52,500 bases of DNA from Prorocentrum cordatum (lineage: Eukaryota; Sar; Dinophyceae; Prorocentrales; Prorocentraceae): the NCBI GenBank assembly GCA_963575745.1, contig CAUYUJ010016360.1:167501-220000 (forward strand), written 5' to 3'. Below, piece by piece: positions 20,835 to 30,245 of this stretch. The first letter of the stretch is position 1. Every line of letters begins with the position of its first letter. Both the position numbers and the translations under genes were made by a program. Under the pieces are notes generated by a model. That model saw only the letters and a list, made by a program, of their open reading frames with translations, was not told the origin of the DNA and searched no databases.

Positions 20835-23768
20835 TCGTCGTCGTCGTCACCCGCTCGTGTGGGCGCGCGGCAGACGAGGAAGCCGTGGCCGCGCCAGTGG
20901 CCGACCCGGCACAGGTCTGGGAGGTCGTGAAGAACCAGAGCGCGGAGCAGGCGTGAGGGGCTTGACGTATACACCGGGCTTGGAGGGCCCAATTTCCCCT
21001 CGCCCGCCATTCATGAGGGCCTGAAGGGCCCTTGAGAACCGGGCATCGCAGCGCTCTCACGACGGGAGACGTTGTCTCTCTTTGGTCACGGGGGCCCTCA
21101 CGGATCGATCCGGCCGTGGGAGCGACATCGGCTCCCAGTGGCCCATTCTCCCCTCTTTCGCCACTCCTGGCTCTCTCTCTCTCACCGCCTACCAAGCCAC
21201 CCCAACCCAACCCGAAGGCCTCAATGTGCCCTCCATTTCCAGTGGGGGGGGGGGGTCGGGGAACATCGAAAAAACACGTATGGAACCCATACCCCCCCCA
21301 ACCCGAAATTCGGGTCTTCGGGTTGGGTTGGGGTGGTCTGGTAGGTAGTCACTCTCTCTCTCTCTCTCTCCCCTCTTGGTGGGGCTCGATGCACACACAC
21401 CACGTCGTGCGGCCGGCCAGGGAGGGAGCCAAGCGAAACTTCGGCCAAGGATTATTCGGAGGAGGGGCGCTCCAGCGCCCCCCGCGCAAGCTGGGCAGCG
21501 GGGGCGCCGCAGCCACGAGCGCAGTGGCCGACCGCACACATGTGCTCGATGCTCGTTTCGGGGACCTTCCTGGAGCCCACCTAACGGATCTGTTCGACCC
21601 AAGTTCGACTCGAGTTCGGCTCAAGTTCGACTCAAGTTCGACTCAGGTTCGACTCAGGTTCGACTCAGGGTCGATCCAAATCGACTGACGTTCGACGCAG
21701 CCTCGACGCACGAGTGGAGCGAGTGGCTCCAGGAAGGTCCCCAGAACGAGCACCCAACATGTGGTGGAGACACCGAGCCCCGACCAGCAGGGCCTGGGCG
21801 ACGACCTCGCGGCGCACTTGCCGGAGTCGCTGCGGAAGCCGGGAGGGCAGAAGGGGGCCCTGAGGGGGGGGGGCCGACGGCTCTGAGTTTCTGGGGCGTC
21901 TTCATGGGTTGAGGGCTGTTTCCCAGCCTGGGAGTGCCTTCCAGCAGCATCGCCTAGCCGAGGGCGTTCCGGGGGTGCTCTGATCGTCCCGAGCGGCTTC
22001 CGCGACAGGAGCCAAACCATCTAGCCAGGAGGAGAATAACGTGGGAAGGGGGGAAGGAGGGAAGGGGCAAGGGGGAGGGAGAAGGAGGGAGCACGAGAGG
22101 TGTCAGCAGGAGGCGGGTTAGGAGCAGGAGAGCAAGCGGCAAGACAAGACGGGTGGGCCGGATGGACGTATCTCAACGGGCGAGACATGCGGCCGGACCC
22201 AGAAGGCCGGGTCGAGCGGGGTCACAGAAGCGTCAGTCCCGCATGAGTCGCGAGGATTTCTCTGGCGATAGCGCGGTTCCCAAGTAAGTCGTGAGGAAGT
22301 CCAGAGCGAGAGTGTGATTCCTGAGTGTCGGCGCGGCGTCTGGACATATTGCGAGGAAGTCCCATGCGAGACCACGATGCCTTTGTAAACTGCAAGGGTG
22401 TCCCGAGCTGGAGCGCGATCTTATAATGAATTGTGAGGACGTGCAATGTGGAAGCCGTTGTTGCAGCAGTTCGGGGTCCAAAGGTGCAGTTCGGATGCCC
22501 CAGATTTCCCCTTCGTGAAAACAACGGTGTGGGCCTGGGGATTGCACCTCAGTTGAAAAATACCATGTGCACCGGAGGGGGGGGGGTATCAACAATAATT
22601 TGTGGATGTGAAGGTTCATTCAGCAGAAAGGCAGAGTCCGCGCGCGGTGGGGATCCGTTTCAGCCACGCACCCGGGGACGGCGCAAGACCGTTCGGCCCC
22701 CTCCGCTCCGATCAGTGGCACGCCGCGGTGGGGAGAGCCCGTCGGTGGGTGGCTTCTTTGCGCTTGTCCGGAGGCGCCGTGCTTCTGCAGCAGGACGCGC
22801 TGATGGGCTCCCCACGGCGGCGTGTCACTGATGTTGTTTCGGATGGGCTGTGTGCCACCACCACCATGAGCTGGAGGGGGAGGAGGAGGAGGACGAGGAG
22901 GAGGAGGAGGAGGAGGAGGACGAGGACGAGGAGGAGGAGGAGGAGGAGGAGGGCGAGGAGGAGGAGGAGGAGGGGGAGGAAGAGGAGGGGAGGGAGAGAG
23001 GAGGAGGAGGAGGGGGAGGAAGAGAGGAGGAGGCGGAGGAGGAGAAGGAGGACGAGGACGAGGAGGAGGCGGTGGAGGAGGAGGAGGAGGACCCCCTCCC
23101 CCTCCAACTTGTGGTGGTGGTGGTGGTGGAAGACATGCCCATCATGCTTCTGCTCCCTCAGGAGGCAGCTAGACGCGGTGGCGGCCGCCAACTCCGGCCG
23201 CGTGCCTCTGCACGGCCGCCTGTTTGCGCAGTGGCTGCACTTTGCGTACCCGCGCGACTGTGCGTTCCCGCACAAGTCTGGAGCTCGGGAGGGAAAGATG
23301 CCCATACGGTGCGCGCCCCTCCTTCGTTTTCGCCTCGCTTGGCCTTCCTGGGAGGTCCTCGTCGCCACGGGTGCATTCCCCCCGTCATTCTGGCAAGAGT
23401 TCGGGGAGCAGCGGTATCCGTATCTCGTTGCCCGCCCAGGAAAAGCGGGGTTCATCGACTTCGAGAGAGAACACGCTGCAACAGATGAAGAGGTTTCAAG
23501 CCACGCATACATGCTTAATGAGACTCGTGTGGCCAGCCCTGCATTCGAAGTCAACAAGGAGAACGAGCAGTGGATGTCCCAGTGGAGTTCGGAGGAGGAG
23601 CTATTTGCTGACTACGGCAACCACATGCCCTTTTTGCGGTTGGATGCCCCAGGGACGATTTTCCTTGGATTGATGTTAGTCGCAGCGTTGGCCTGGATCG
23701 CAGGCGGTTCGAAGCGTTCTTCTAACGACTTCGCGCTGCCGACCCACGGCAAGGTCCGCTGCGTCTGA
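17105..23768 (+). CDS. Uncharacterised dinoflagellate-type membrane protein, six exons
   Basis: Model: 17105-17454, 18551-18772, 19258-19985, 20874-20952, 23162-~23292 and 23440-23768, giving ~612 residues; reading phases agree at every junction. The N terminus (MAKYSTPSMISCALRLAAVA) looks like a signal sequence. Exon 3 holds an EF-hand-like loop (KMDTGGTGRVPLSRFY, ~residue 345) and the Cys-rich SNCPITTSHYSICCRHRCSE. Exon 5 carries GRVPLHGRLFAQWLH and AYPRDCAFPH. One membrane segment (IFLGLMLVAALAWIA, ~577-593) lies near the C terminus, suggesting a type I membrane protein. I recall a large dinoflagellate family with these motifs and no assigned function. Doubts: the ends of exon 1 (AYMRTSG) and exon 2 (RHFVRESS) both seem to match the same family segment, so exon 1 may belong to a paralogue; the exon 5/6 boundary is uncertain (GA donor at 23293, or GT at 23309 with a poor acceptor). 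Confidence 0.75.
18112..18415. mobile_element. TIR element family C, copy 2
   Basis: Begins TTCGAGGAAGACAGCGGCAT and shows GCATAAACACAAACTTTCGA paired with the inverse ending TTTCTGTTTGTGTC. The interior contains a nested family F-like end (18335-18380). The right terminus runs straight into the CGT array (18416-18525), which then reaches a GCTGCAG acceptor. GCAG also lies just left of the element (18107-18110). Confidence 0.75.
18413..18530 (+). repeat. (CGT)n array
   Basis: About 66 bases of pure GTC/CGT triplets, then degenerate. It starts inside the right terminus of element C, so it may have expanded from a TIR sequence. Confidence 0.9.
18773..19257 (+). other. Intron 2, probable GC-AG
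   Basis: For exon 2 (…ETQ) to join exon 3 (LGLRDVARV) in frame, the donor is CAGGG|GCTCC, a GC donor, with acceptor CACCGAAG|G. The intron starts with (CTC)n. It ends with a dispersed repeat (GCGTCGATTGGCGTCGAT … ATGACATGGGAGGC-like … GAGTTGCCAC) that also occurs at 25085-25265, so the 3' splice site lies at the edge of a repeat. Confidence 0.6.
19986..20873 (+). other. Intron 3, mostly CGT array
   Basis: GT-AG, phase 1 (GGCG|GTGCCC … GCGGCAG|ACGAGG). 20010-20170 carries a CTTCTCAGAAGGC-type repeat also seen at 25960-26130. 20185-20860 is degenerate CGT/TCGGTCGG sequence that keeps long Arg/Val/Ser-rich ORFs open; these are artefacts. Confidence 0.75.
21186..21348. mobile_element. TIR element family I
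   Basis: Left CCTACCAAGCCACCCCAACC and right (inverse) GGTTGGGGTGGTCTGGTAGG give ~35-bp termini, flanked by (CT)n on both sides. The centre is a poly-G run and its inverse. Confidence 0.8.
21535..21765. mobile_element. TIR element family J with internal minisatellite
   Basis: Left CACATGTGCTCGATGCTCGT … GGGGACCTTCCTGGAGCC and its inverse at the right end (to CAACATGTGG) make ~45-bp termini. Between them are about six 12-bp units GTTCGACTCAAG (21598-21672). Confidence 0.8.
22200..22445 (+). repeat. Degenerate ~70-bp tandem repeat
   Basis: Four to five diverged units sharing GCGAGGAAGTCC…GCGAGA…GTGATTCC. Spacing is about 65-70 bases. Confidence 0.5.
22873..23095 (+). repeat. (GGA)n array
   Basis: Degenerate GAG/GAC/GGA tract near the 3' end of intron 4, followed by (GGT)n at 23110-23130 and the acceptor. 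Confidence 0.9.
23293..23439 (+). repeat. Shared intron sequence family L, copy in intron 5
   Basis: From GAAAGATGCCC to GCCCGCCCAG. Contains TTCGTTTTCGCCTCGCTTGG, CTTCCTGGGAGGTCCTCGTC and AGCGGTATCCG, matching 44170-44330 and part of 52048-52228. With a GA donor at 23293 it would be the entire phase-1 intron; GGAAAG at its start and GGAAAAG just after it resemble a short direct repeat. Confidence 0.6.
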
Positions 23769-23829
23769 GGGGGCGCCCGCGCCCACGCGCTCCCAGGAAA
23801 CCTGCGCTGGGCCTGTGCTCGTTCATCAG

Positions 23830-23986
23830 GAGGGAAAAAAACACACAGACACAATGAATCGTCCACTCCCAGGAAATATGGGAAAATATGGGAAGTGGGG
23901 GGAAGACAAAGATTCAAAACATATGGGAAAATATGGGGAACATTTTATTTGTGTGTACTTTTTTGTGTATCCTGGGACCCCTTCAG
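23830..23986. mobile_element. TIR element family D, copy 3
   Basis: GAGGGAAAAAAACACACAGA … GGACCCCTTCAG, 60 bases after the stop codon of the membrane-protein gene. It has the same AATATGGGAAAATATGGG core and termini as the other copies. Confidence 0.85.
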
Positions 23987-24838
23987 TTCAGCTCCTTCCG
24001 CCCTCCTCTGCCTCCCACTCCGCCTCTCCCCCCCCGCCGCGCCCCTCTGCCCGTTCGCCGCTCCCTCGCCTCTGCTGAGAGCTCCGCCCTCGCCCCTTGC
24101 CCTGCCCTGCCATGCCTGGCACCACGCGCGCCGCGCTCCTCTGTCGGAGCGGTGGGGGGCGTGCGGGGAGGAGTGTGCTCCGGAGGCCTCGGAAGGGAGG
24201 ATTGGAGGAAGGGAGAAGGAGGAGGAGTAGGAGGAGGCGGCGGAGGCGGAGGAGGCGGAGGCGGAGGAGGCGGAGGCGGAGGCGGAGGCGGAGGCGGAGG
24301 AGGAGGCGGAGGGGCCAGGCCTCGATGGGCGCTCCGCGGGCTTTTCCAGACCCTGGAACGTTTGCCTGGAGGGTTCCGTGCCCAGTGCCCTCACCTCATT
24401 ACGTCTGGAGTCCTGGCCTTTTAAGTCGGCCTGTCCCTCGACAGGGTGAATGTTCAAACATAGTCGAAAGGATAGTCTGGGGACTATTTTTTGAGCATGG
24501 TTGGGCATCTGTTGCGTATTGTTTGAGTATTCTTAATTTTTCGCCCGCAATCCCCTTGCAGGGGGACAGGCCCGACCTAATCCTAGTCATACTCATCACG
24601 TATACAGTCCTCGTCATGCCAATCATCTTCTTTGCGTCTCTTCTACTATCACGGTCGGCGTCCGCGGGTTGTCGTGGCCGTTGTCGCCGCCGCCGCCGCC
24701 CGCCGTTCCCGCGGCGGCAGCGCCCACCGCGTGGCCGCGCGGAAGTCCGCCGCGAGAGGCGCTGCGCTACGTCCGCAGCAACGAGAACGCCAACCATATC
24801 CGCATCGCACGCTCCTCTGCGCGGGGGGCTTCGCCAGG
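23987..24838. other. Non-coding; GGA/GGC array and a possible exon
   Basis: (GGA)n/(GGCGGA)n at 24209-24312. The segment 24735-24830 reads PREALRYVRSNENANHIRIA in one frame and looks coding-like, but no family is recognised and it abuts TIR element N. Confidence 0.35.
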
Positions 24839-24995
24839 GGCTCGGTGTTACACGACGTCGTTTGGTCGGCCAGGGAGCCAAGGAGTTCGACGAAGGAGCT
24901 CGGTGTATAGACGCTCCAGCGTCCCACAGCCGGGGCGGTCGTGCACCGAGCTCCTCGGCAGACCAATCGACGTGGTGTGTACGTCGAGCCCCCCC
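24839..24995. mobile_element. TIR element family N
   Basis: Left GGCTCGGTGTTACACGACGT … TTTGGTCGGCC and right (inverse) ACCAATCGACGTGGTGTGTA … CGAGCC form ~40-bp imperfect terminal inverted repeats around AGGAGCTCGGTGTA hairpins. Confidence 0.65.
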
Positions 24996-25084
24996 TCCCA
25001 GGGTTTGGGTCTGACGACGTGGGCGAGACAGGGAAAGGGGGGTTCGGTAGCAGCTCATGGGAGCCGCGTGTGTCCTCGCAATTC

Positions 25085-25265
25085 CGTCCCCAGAGTGCAT
25101 GCGCTCGCGTGCGCTAGCGTAGTATAAGCGACGAGAGAGCGCCGATTCAGCGTCGATTGGCATCGATTTCGCGTCGATTGGCGGCGACCACCGTCTATTG
25201 GCGTCGGTCAGCGTCGAGTCGCAAGGGCCAACACGATGACATGGGAGGCTTCCACGAGTTGCCAC
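25085..25265. repeat. Dispersed repeat, second copy of the intron-2 3' end
   Basis: GTGCGCTAGCGT … GCGTCGATTGGCATCGATTT … ATGACATGGGAGGCTTCCAC … GAGTTGCCACACAAG parallels 19125-19257, including the bases that form the acceptor of intron 2. Confidence 0.7.
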
Positions 25266-25287
25266 ACAAGTGCGGGGGCTGCGACAT

Positions 25288-26370
25288 CTGCTGCATGCAG
25301 CTGGTTTCGGCCCCGCCGCCGAGCACCTCTCCGCGACACACTGGCGCCGCGGGGCGCCAGGGAAAGGCAGCCACGCGAGCCGATTCCTTCACCGCCCCTC
25401 TGTCAGGCAGTGGCCAGGCGTCCTGGCTGGCCTAGAGGCCCACCGATGACTGTGCTACCGGCTGGGGCCGTCGTGTTGTAGTGCGTCGGTGCTATGTTCT
25501 ATGAACGTTGCGTTTGTCTTTCGAGCGTCATTTTCGTTCTGATGATCTGCCGTGGCAGGGCTCCAGGCATGCGGGGACGGTCGGCCCCTGCCCAACTTTG
25601 CGAGGTCACCCTTTCGTCCGACCTGGGGGGGGCGGCCTCGCGGGCCGCGGTCCGGACGTGTCCGCCAGCCCCCCCCACCCCCCCGAGGTGTTCCAGCCGC
25701 GGGGGATGCTCTGCAGCAGCTGCGCCTCGCCGAAACGCCTTCCAGGGGTGCCCAGGTCGTCCCTGGCGGCCGCCAGAGATCCGAGGTGTGTCCCGAAGGC
25801 CAGGCCCCCCGACGCCGCGACAAGCCTCACGGCTGGAGGTTCTTTCTGGTGTGGCCTGTCGGCCTCTGTTGGGCCTTTGCTCGGCCCCGGGGCAGTCAAA
25901 CATCGACCTCAGGATGAACCCCCCGCTCCCTGGGGAAGGGTCGGCGGCGAGCGAGGGGGGCAAGTGAGAAGGAGAAGGCCATCTCAGAAGGCGGCGGGGC
26001 TTCTCAGAAACCCTCGCGCCTTCTGAGGAGGTCTCTGTGCTTCCGGGGCAGGTCCAGAACACTCAGAAGGCCGGGGCACCTCCGAGCCTCCTGAGAACCT
26101 GAGCAGGCCCGCCCCTTCTCACTTCCCCCTCTCGCTCGCCGCCGAAAGGGGTCGGGACCTCTGCGAGCCCACGCCGTGATCCAAACTCACGACGTGGGGG
26201 GGCCGTGCGGAGAAGGGAGGGGCTCGGACCGAACGGAAGGGCGGGACAGGGAAAGGGGGGGTCACAGAATCTGCTGCATGCAGCTGGTCTCGGCCCCGCC
26301 GCTGGGCCCATTCCTCGATACATGGCGCGCCTCCCGCCGCCGGGAGGCGCCGGGAAAATCAGCCACGTGA
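25288..26370. repeat. Pair of CTGCTGCATGCAGCTGGT repeats
   Basis: 25288-25395 and 26272-26370 share CTGCTGCATGCAGCTGGT, CGGCCCCGCCG, GGCGCC and CAGCCACG. The first directly follows the 25085 repeat, so the two may be parts of one larger element. Between them 25690-25780 is a diverged copy of the 3094 family. Confidence 0.55.
25937..26158. mobile_element. TIR element family M
   Basis: Left GGGTCGGCGGCGAGCGAGGG … AAGTGAGAAGG and right (inverse) CCTTCTCACTTCCCCCTCTC … GCCGCCGAAAGGGGTC form ~40-bp termini. The interior repeats CTCAGAAGGC and its inverse, as at 20010-20170. Confidence 0.75.
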
Positions 26371-27444
26371 GCTGATCCTCGAACCCCCCTTTGCTTCGGG
26401 TAGGGGATCGACTACATGATTGATTGACCCCAAAACTGGTCTTCTCCATCGAATCTACGACGAGTACGTGGATTTGTCGCACATCTACAGAGCATTCTGA
26501 GTCTTTCTTCGTCGACGCGACGAGAAAATCAGGGCTGGGGTTAATCAATTCTGTACAGCCAAGTCGCTGAAATAAGGAACAGTGTGGGTTCGGAAGGGAC
26601 TCGAAAATCCTTAGGTTCCTCCAGTGCTGTTCCTCTTGCCCTCCGTGGGGCACGGAGGCGCTTACGGGGCCAATAAGGGGCTTCGTTCCTCATTTGGCGT
26701 TCCTTCTTTCAGTGGCCCGGCTGTAGTCGATTCCCTGCTCGATTGCTATCCCCCCCTCTCGCCCTGCCCGAGGGGCGGAGGCTGCCGCGGCGGCGCGCCG
26801 CCGCCGGCCCGGTGCGAGGCCGTCCGGGCCGGGATCTGCTGCAGTCTCCGCCCGCGGAGGCGCGAAAAGACAGGAGGAGGAGGAGGAGGAGGAGGAGGAG
26901 CAGGAGCAGGAGGAGGAGGAGGAGGATAAGGAGGAGGAGGAGGGGTAGGAGGAGAGGAGGAGAAGGAGGAGGAGGAGGAGGAGGAGGAGGAGGAGGAGCC
27001 GGTTCCCACTCGATTCGACATCGGGTTTCGGTTATGATGTCGAGTTCTCCACGGAGGCCTGACTAGCCTGCCGATTTCTGTCGACTCGACTTCGCCCGAC
27101 TTGGTCGATTTCCACCGATCCGATTCGTTTCGATCGCCTTATCGATTCGATTCTGGGCTCTCCTGAGGGAGCGCGCTCATAGCGCGCAGCACCTCACGCG
27201 TGGTGTTGGCGGCGTCAGTCCGAATGGAGCAGCACACTTGAGGATGACTTGTGGTCATGTGTGCTTTAGAAGGGGGAGGGGGGCATTGTTTGTGCTTTAG
27301 GCGTGTAATGATTGAGACTGCTTTGAAGATTATGACCATGACCCCCACCGCCCCCCTTTCAGATCCCGAGTGTCATTAATTCGCTGCCGAAGAATGATTG
27401 TTTAAAGTGTCCCTCCTTGAAAACATTCGCCGGACAGGCAACGA
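26371..27444. other. Non-coding; GGA array
   Basis: (GGA)n at 26872-26998. 27000-27160 is rich in ATTCGA/TCGATT words. No gene supported; a Cys-containing stretch at 26780-26860 is too short to call. Confidence 0.5.
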
Positions 27445-28850
27445 TGCTACGTACACGCACCCTGGTGTTTTCTTATACTGAATGGTCCCATGCTTGTCTT
27501 CGGGTACAGCTTGGGCAGATGTTAATCGTCATGGTTTTCGTGGTCAAGCGTGTCACGAATGTGCGTTTCCTTATAATGTATGGCCCCATCGGGTTTTATA
27601 TTTCAAGTTACACAGTTGTGTTTCTTACGCGGTTTTCGGGTTGACGCCAGTCAGCCTGACCTTTTCTTAGGCGAGATGACCCTTCGTTGACGCCCAGCAT
27701 GCTAGGGAACAAATGGTGTTTTCTCACATAGCGTTCTTGGTGACATGTGACACGTCGGTGAATTCTTGCACTATATGGCCCCGTATTACCCTTCAGAATA
27801 CAAGTGAAGCAGTATACGTGTCACCCGAGTGTTGTTTTAAAGTGTGTGCCCCTTTCAGAGTACACGTGAAGCAGTTCGTTTCTCTCGTATGGTGTTGGGG
27901 GTGACACGTGTCACCCGGGTGCTTTCTTATAGGATGGCCATATGTTGGGTTACACAATGTGTACCTCGCTTTTCTCTGAATTTGTTCGGGGTGTCACGTG
28001 TCAGTCTGGCACGTTCTTGTATTACATGGTTCCATGTTGGTCCCCGAAGCCAAGGGAAACAGTTCTCGTGCTCTTACACTGTTTTCGGGGTGGCACGTGT
28101 CACCCTGGTGCGTTCTATTCGTGGGTGGCTCCATGTTGGCCCTCAGGATGCAAGTGAGGCGATTGTTTGTTCCCACACGATGTTCGGGATGCCACGTGTC
28201 AGCTTGGTGTTCTATTGGCATGGCCCCATGCTTGCTTGCAGACTACAAGTGGTACAGCTTGGTGTTTCTCGAAGGTTTTCGGGGTGGCACGGGTTTCCCT
28301 GGTGCTGCCGTGTATTGCATGGCCCTATGCTGGTGCTCAGGATACAGTTGGAACAAGTGGTTTGTCTCACACGGCGTTCGGGGTGACGCGTGCCACCCTG
28401 GTAGGTTGTTGTACTGCATGGCTCCATGTTCGCCTTCAAGACACAAGTGAAGCAAGCGATTATGTTCTCGCGGTTTTCAGGTTGACACGTGTCACCTTGG
28501 TGCTTTCGTACATTGGATGGCATTATGTTGGTCCCCAGGCTACAAGTGAAACACATGGCTTTTCTCTCACTGTTTTCGGGGTGGCACGTGTCACCCTGGT
28601 GCTCTCTTATATTGGATGGACCCATATTGGTCCTCCGACTTCAATTGAAACAACTTGTTTTTCTCACGCGGCTTTCGGGGTGACGCGTGCCACCCTGGTG
28701 CTCTCTTATACTGGATGGCCCCAGGTTGGCCCTCCGACTACAATTTAAGCAAACGGTTTTGCTCACGCGGTTTTCGGGGCCGCGCGTGCCTCTTTGGCGC
28801 CTTTTCTGCATGACCCGATGTCGGCCTCAGAAAAACTGCAAGTGCAGCAG
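27445..28850 (+). repeat. ~98-bp satellite array, ~14 units
   Basis: Unit landmarks in order: TTTTCGGGGTGGCACGTGTC, ACCCTGGTGCTCTCTTATA, TGGATGGCCCCATGTTGG, CTACAAGTGAAACA, TTTTCTCACGCGG. The palindromic core recurs at about 27901, 27991, 28090, 28189, 28284, 28381, 28484, 28581, 28680 and 28780, a spacing of 90-103 bases. Earlier units (27445-27840) are more diverged. Confidence 0.85.
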
Positions 28851-29644
28851 CTGCTCCTCCCCACACGGTCTTCGGAGCGTCACGCGTCAGGCGGAGTGGT
28901 CCTCGCGCGAGGCCTCTCGATCCAGTCCAGGGGCGGAGGGCGCGAGGTCTCGATCCGCGCTCGACGCTGCGAGGGTGCGCAGAGGCTGCCCTCCGAATGC
29001 GGCCTCCATCCGGGCCAGGGCCGCAGGGCGTGGCGGGGCGTGGCCCGACGCCGGCGAGGGGGACTGGCCCAGGGACGAGTCCCGAGAGCGCGGAGCGCCA
29101 CGGGTGGTCGCGGGGACGTCGGCCCCGCAAGCCGACGGGCACCGCCTGCCTTTTTGTTACCACCGTGTGCCCGGAAGCGCCGGGAAAGGCCCCATTTCAG
29201 TTTGCTCCCCCGGTGGCTTATCTATGCGTTCAGATGTGCCGACGTCGTGGTGAGCGCCAAACGGGCGAGCGCAACCTCGGCTCTTGTTAGCGATGTAAAG
29301 GAGAGGGGAGCTTCCTCCTGCCTCCCTTCCTTCCCGCGCAGTCCTCCGACAATTCCTCCCTCCCGCTTCACCCCCCGTCCTCCTATCCTCTCTCTTTCTC
29401 GATCTTCCCCCTGCCTCCTTCTTTTTCCTTCCATCTTTCGCTCCGCCATGTCCCTCGCTCCTGCCCTTTCTCCTCCCCCTTTTCTTTGGTTTCCCTTCAA
29501 CCTTCGTTCTTCGTTCCTCATCTTCTCATTCTCCCTCATCCCTCCTTGCTCATCCCCCTGCCTCCTCCTCCTCGCCCCCTGCTCTTGCTCCGTCTGTTTC
29601 TCCTCCTCCCGCTCTTCCCGCTCCTCCCGCTCCTCCTTGTCCCG
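28851..29644. other. Non-coding; pyrimidine-rich tract
   Basis: 28880-29110 is GC-rich with no recognisable domain. 29300-29640 is a CT-rich tract (TCTCCTCC/CCCTC words) of the kind that precedes acceptors elsewhere in the window. Confidence 0.45.
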
Positions 29645-29830
29645 CTCCACGAGCGCCTGGACGTGTGGTTCTGCGTCTGCTGCGGGTGCTTCGTGGCCGC
29701 TGCGGGCCGCATGGTGGGCCTGGGCCTTCGGGCCAGGTGCCTAGGCCGCCCTTCGCGGGCTGGCCGCGACTGCCTCCAGCGGCTGGCTCGAGGCCTGTGG
29801 CCGAAGGCCAGCGGACGGCGCAGGTTCGTG
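29645..29830 (+). CDS. Cys-rich segment, retroelement-type protein (fragment)
   Basis: Frame reads LHERLDVWFCVCCGCFVAAA, then GLRARCLGRP and CLQRLARGLWPKA. A WFCxxCG motif followed by GL…C.GxP and LxRLxxGxxP is a pattern I recall from dinoflagellate retroelement-type proteins upstream of reverse transcriptase. It starts after a long pyrimidine tract. It may be the 5' part of the retrotransposon whose RT begins near 32.4 kb, or an independent fragment; the intervening 2.5 kb does not show RT motifs. Confidence 0.35.
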
Positions 29831-29867
29831 AGGAAGGAGGCCGAGCTGGTGGTCGGCCCGAGGCTGC

Positions 29868-30065
29868 ATGCCCTTCGGCGCCGCGCTGTTCGAGCAGCTG
29901 CTGCACGTGCCGCAGGCCGCCGAGGTGGCCAGGTTCTCCCTGCGCTGGGCACGGAGGCCGACGGCGCGCTGGACGAGGTGGCCCACCGCGCGCTGGACGA
30001 CTCGATCGGGGATGCGATACGTGGAGGCGTGGGTGCTGCGGGTCGATCCGTGCGGGAGATCGGCC
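29868..30065 (+). other. Coding-like segment with apparent frameshift
   Basis: One frame reads PFGAALFEQLLHVPQAAEVA; the next part is protein-like only in another frame (LGTEADGALDEVAHRALDDS). No splice pair separates them cleanly, so this may be a decayed exon. Unknown family. Confidence 0.25.
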
Positions 30066-30245
30066 TAACCTCGTGCGAACCGCTGATCCCAAAGCGGCTC
30101 TCGCCAAAGCCCCACGCCGACACGGAGCGGGAGGTTACTGCGATGGGCGACTCGGTCCTCGTGGCGGCAGACCTGGAGGGGCCAGTCCCGCTGGGAGCGG
30201 CCCCATCCAGGTCCTACGGCTGGTCCAGACAGTTGCCCGCATCCT

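Larger units (their letters stand above)
20953..23161 (+). other. Intron 4 (2.2 kb)
   Basis: GT-AG, phase 2: GAGCAGGC|GTGAGG … CTCCCTCAG|GAGGCAG; joining restores EQARQLDAVAA. Contents: TIR element I (21186-21348), TIR element J (21535-21765) with a GTTCGACTCAA minisatellite, a degenerate ~70-bp tandem array (22200-22445) and a (GGA)n array (22873-23095). Confidence 0.75.

Noticed and set aside
20193-21024. Val/Ser/Arg-rich ORFs on the plus strand and Asp/Thr-rich ones on the minus strand
   Set aside because: Products of the CGT array in intron 3; frames stay open because the triplets contain no stop.
22602-23160. Upstream extension of the exon-5 frame (poly-Arg)
   Set aside because: It is GGA-array sequence of intron 4; a clear acceptor at 23161 and phase agreement with 20952 define the exon start.
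27445-28850. Satellite considered as a CRISPR array
   Set aside because: Whole ~98-bp units are related and diverge gradually; there are no short identical repeats with unique spacers and no cas genes.
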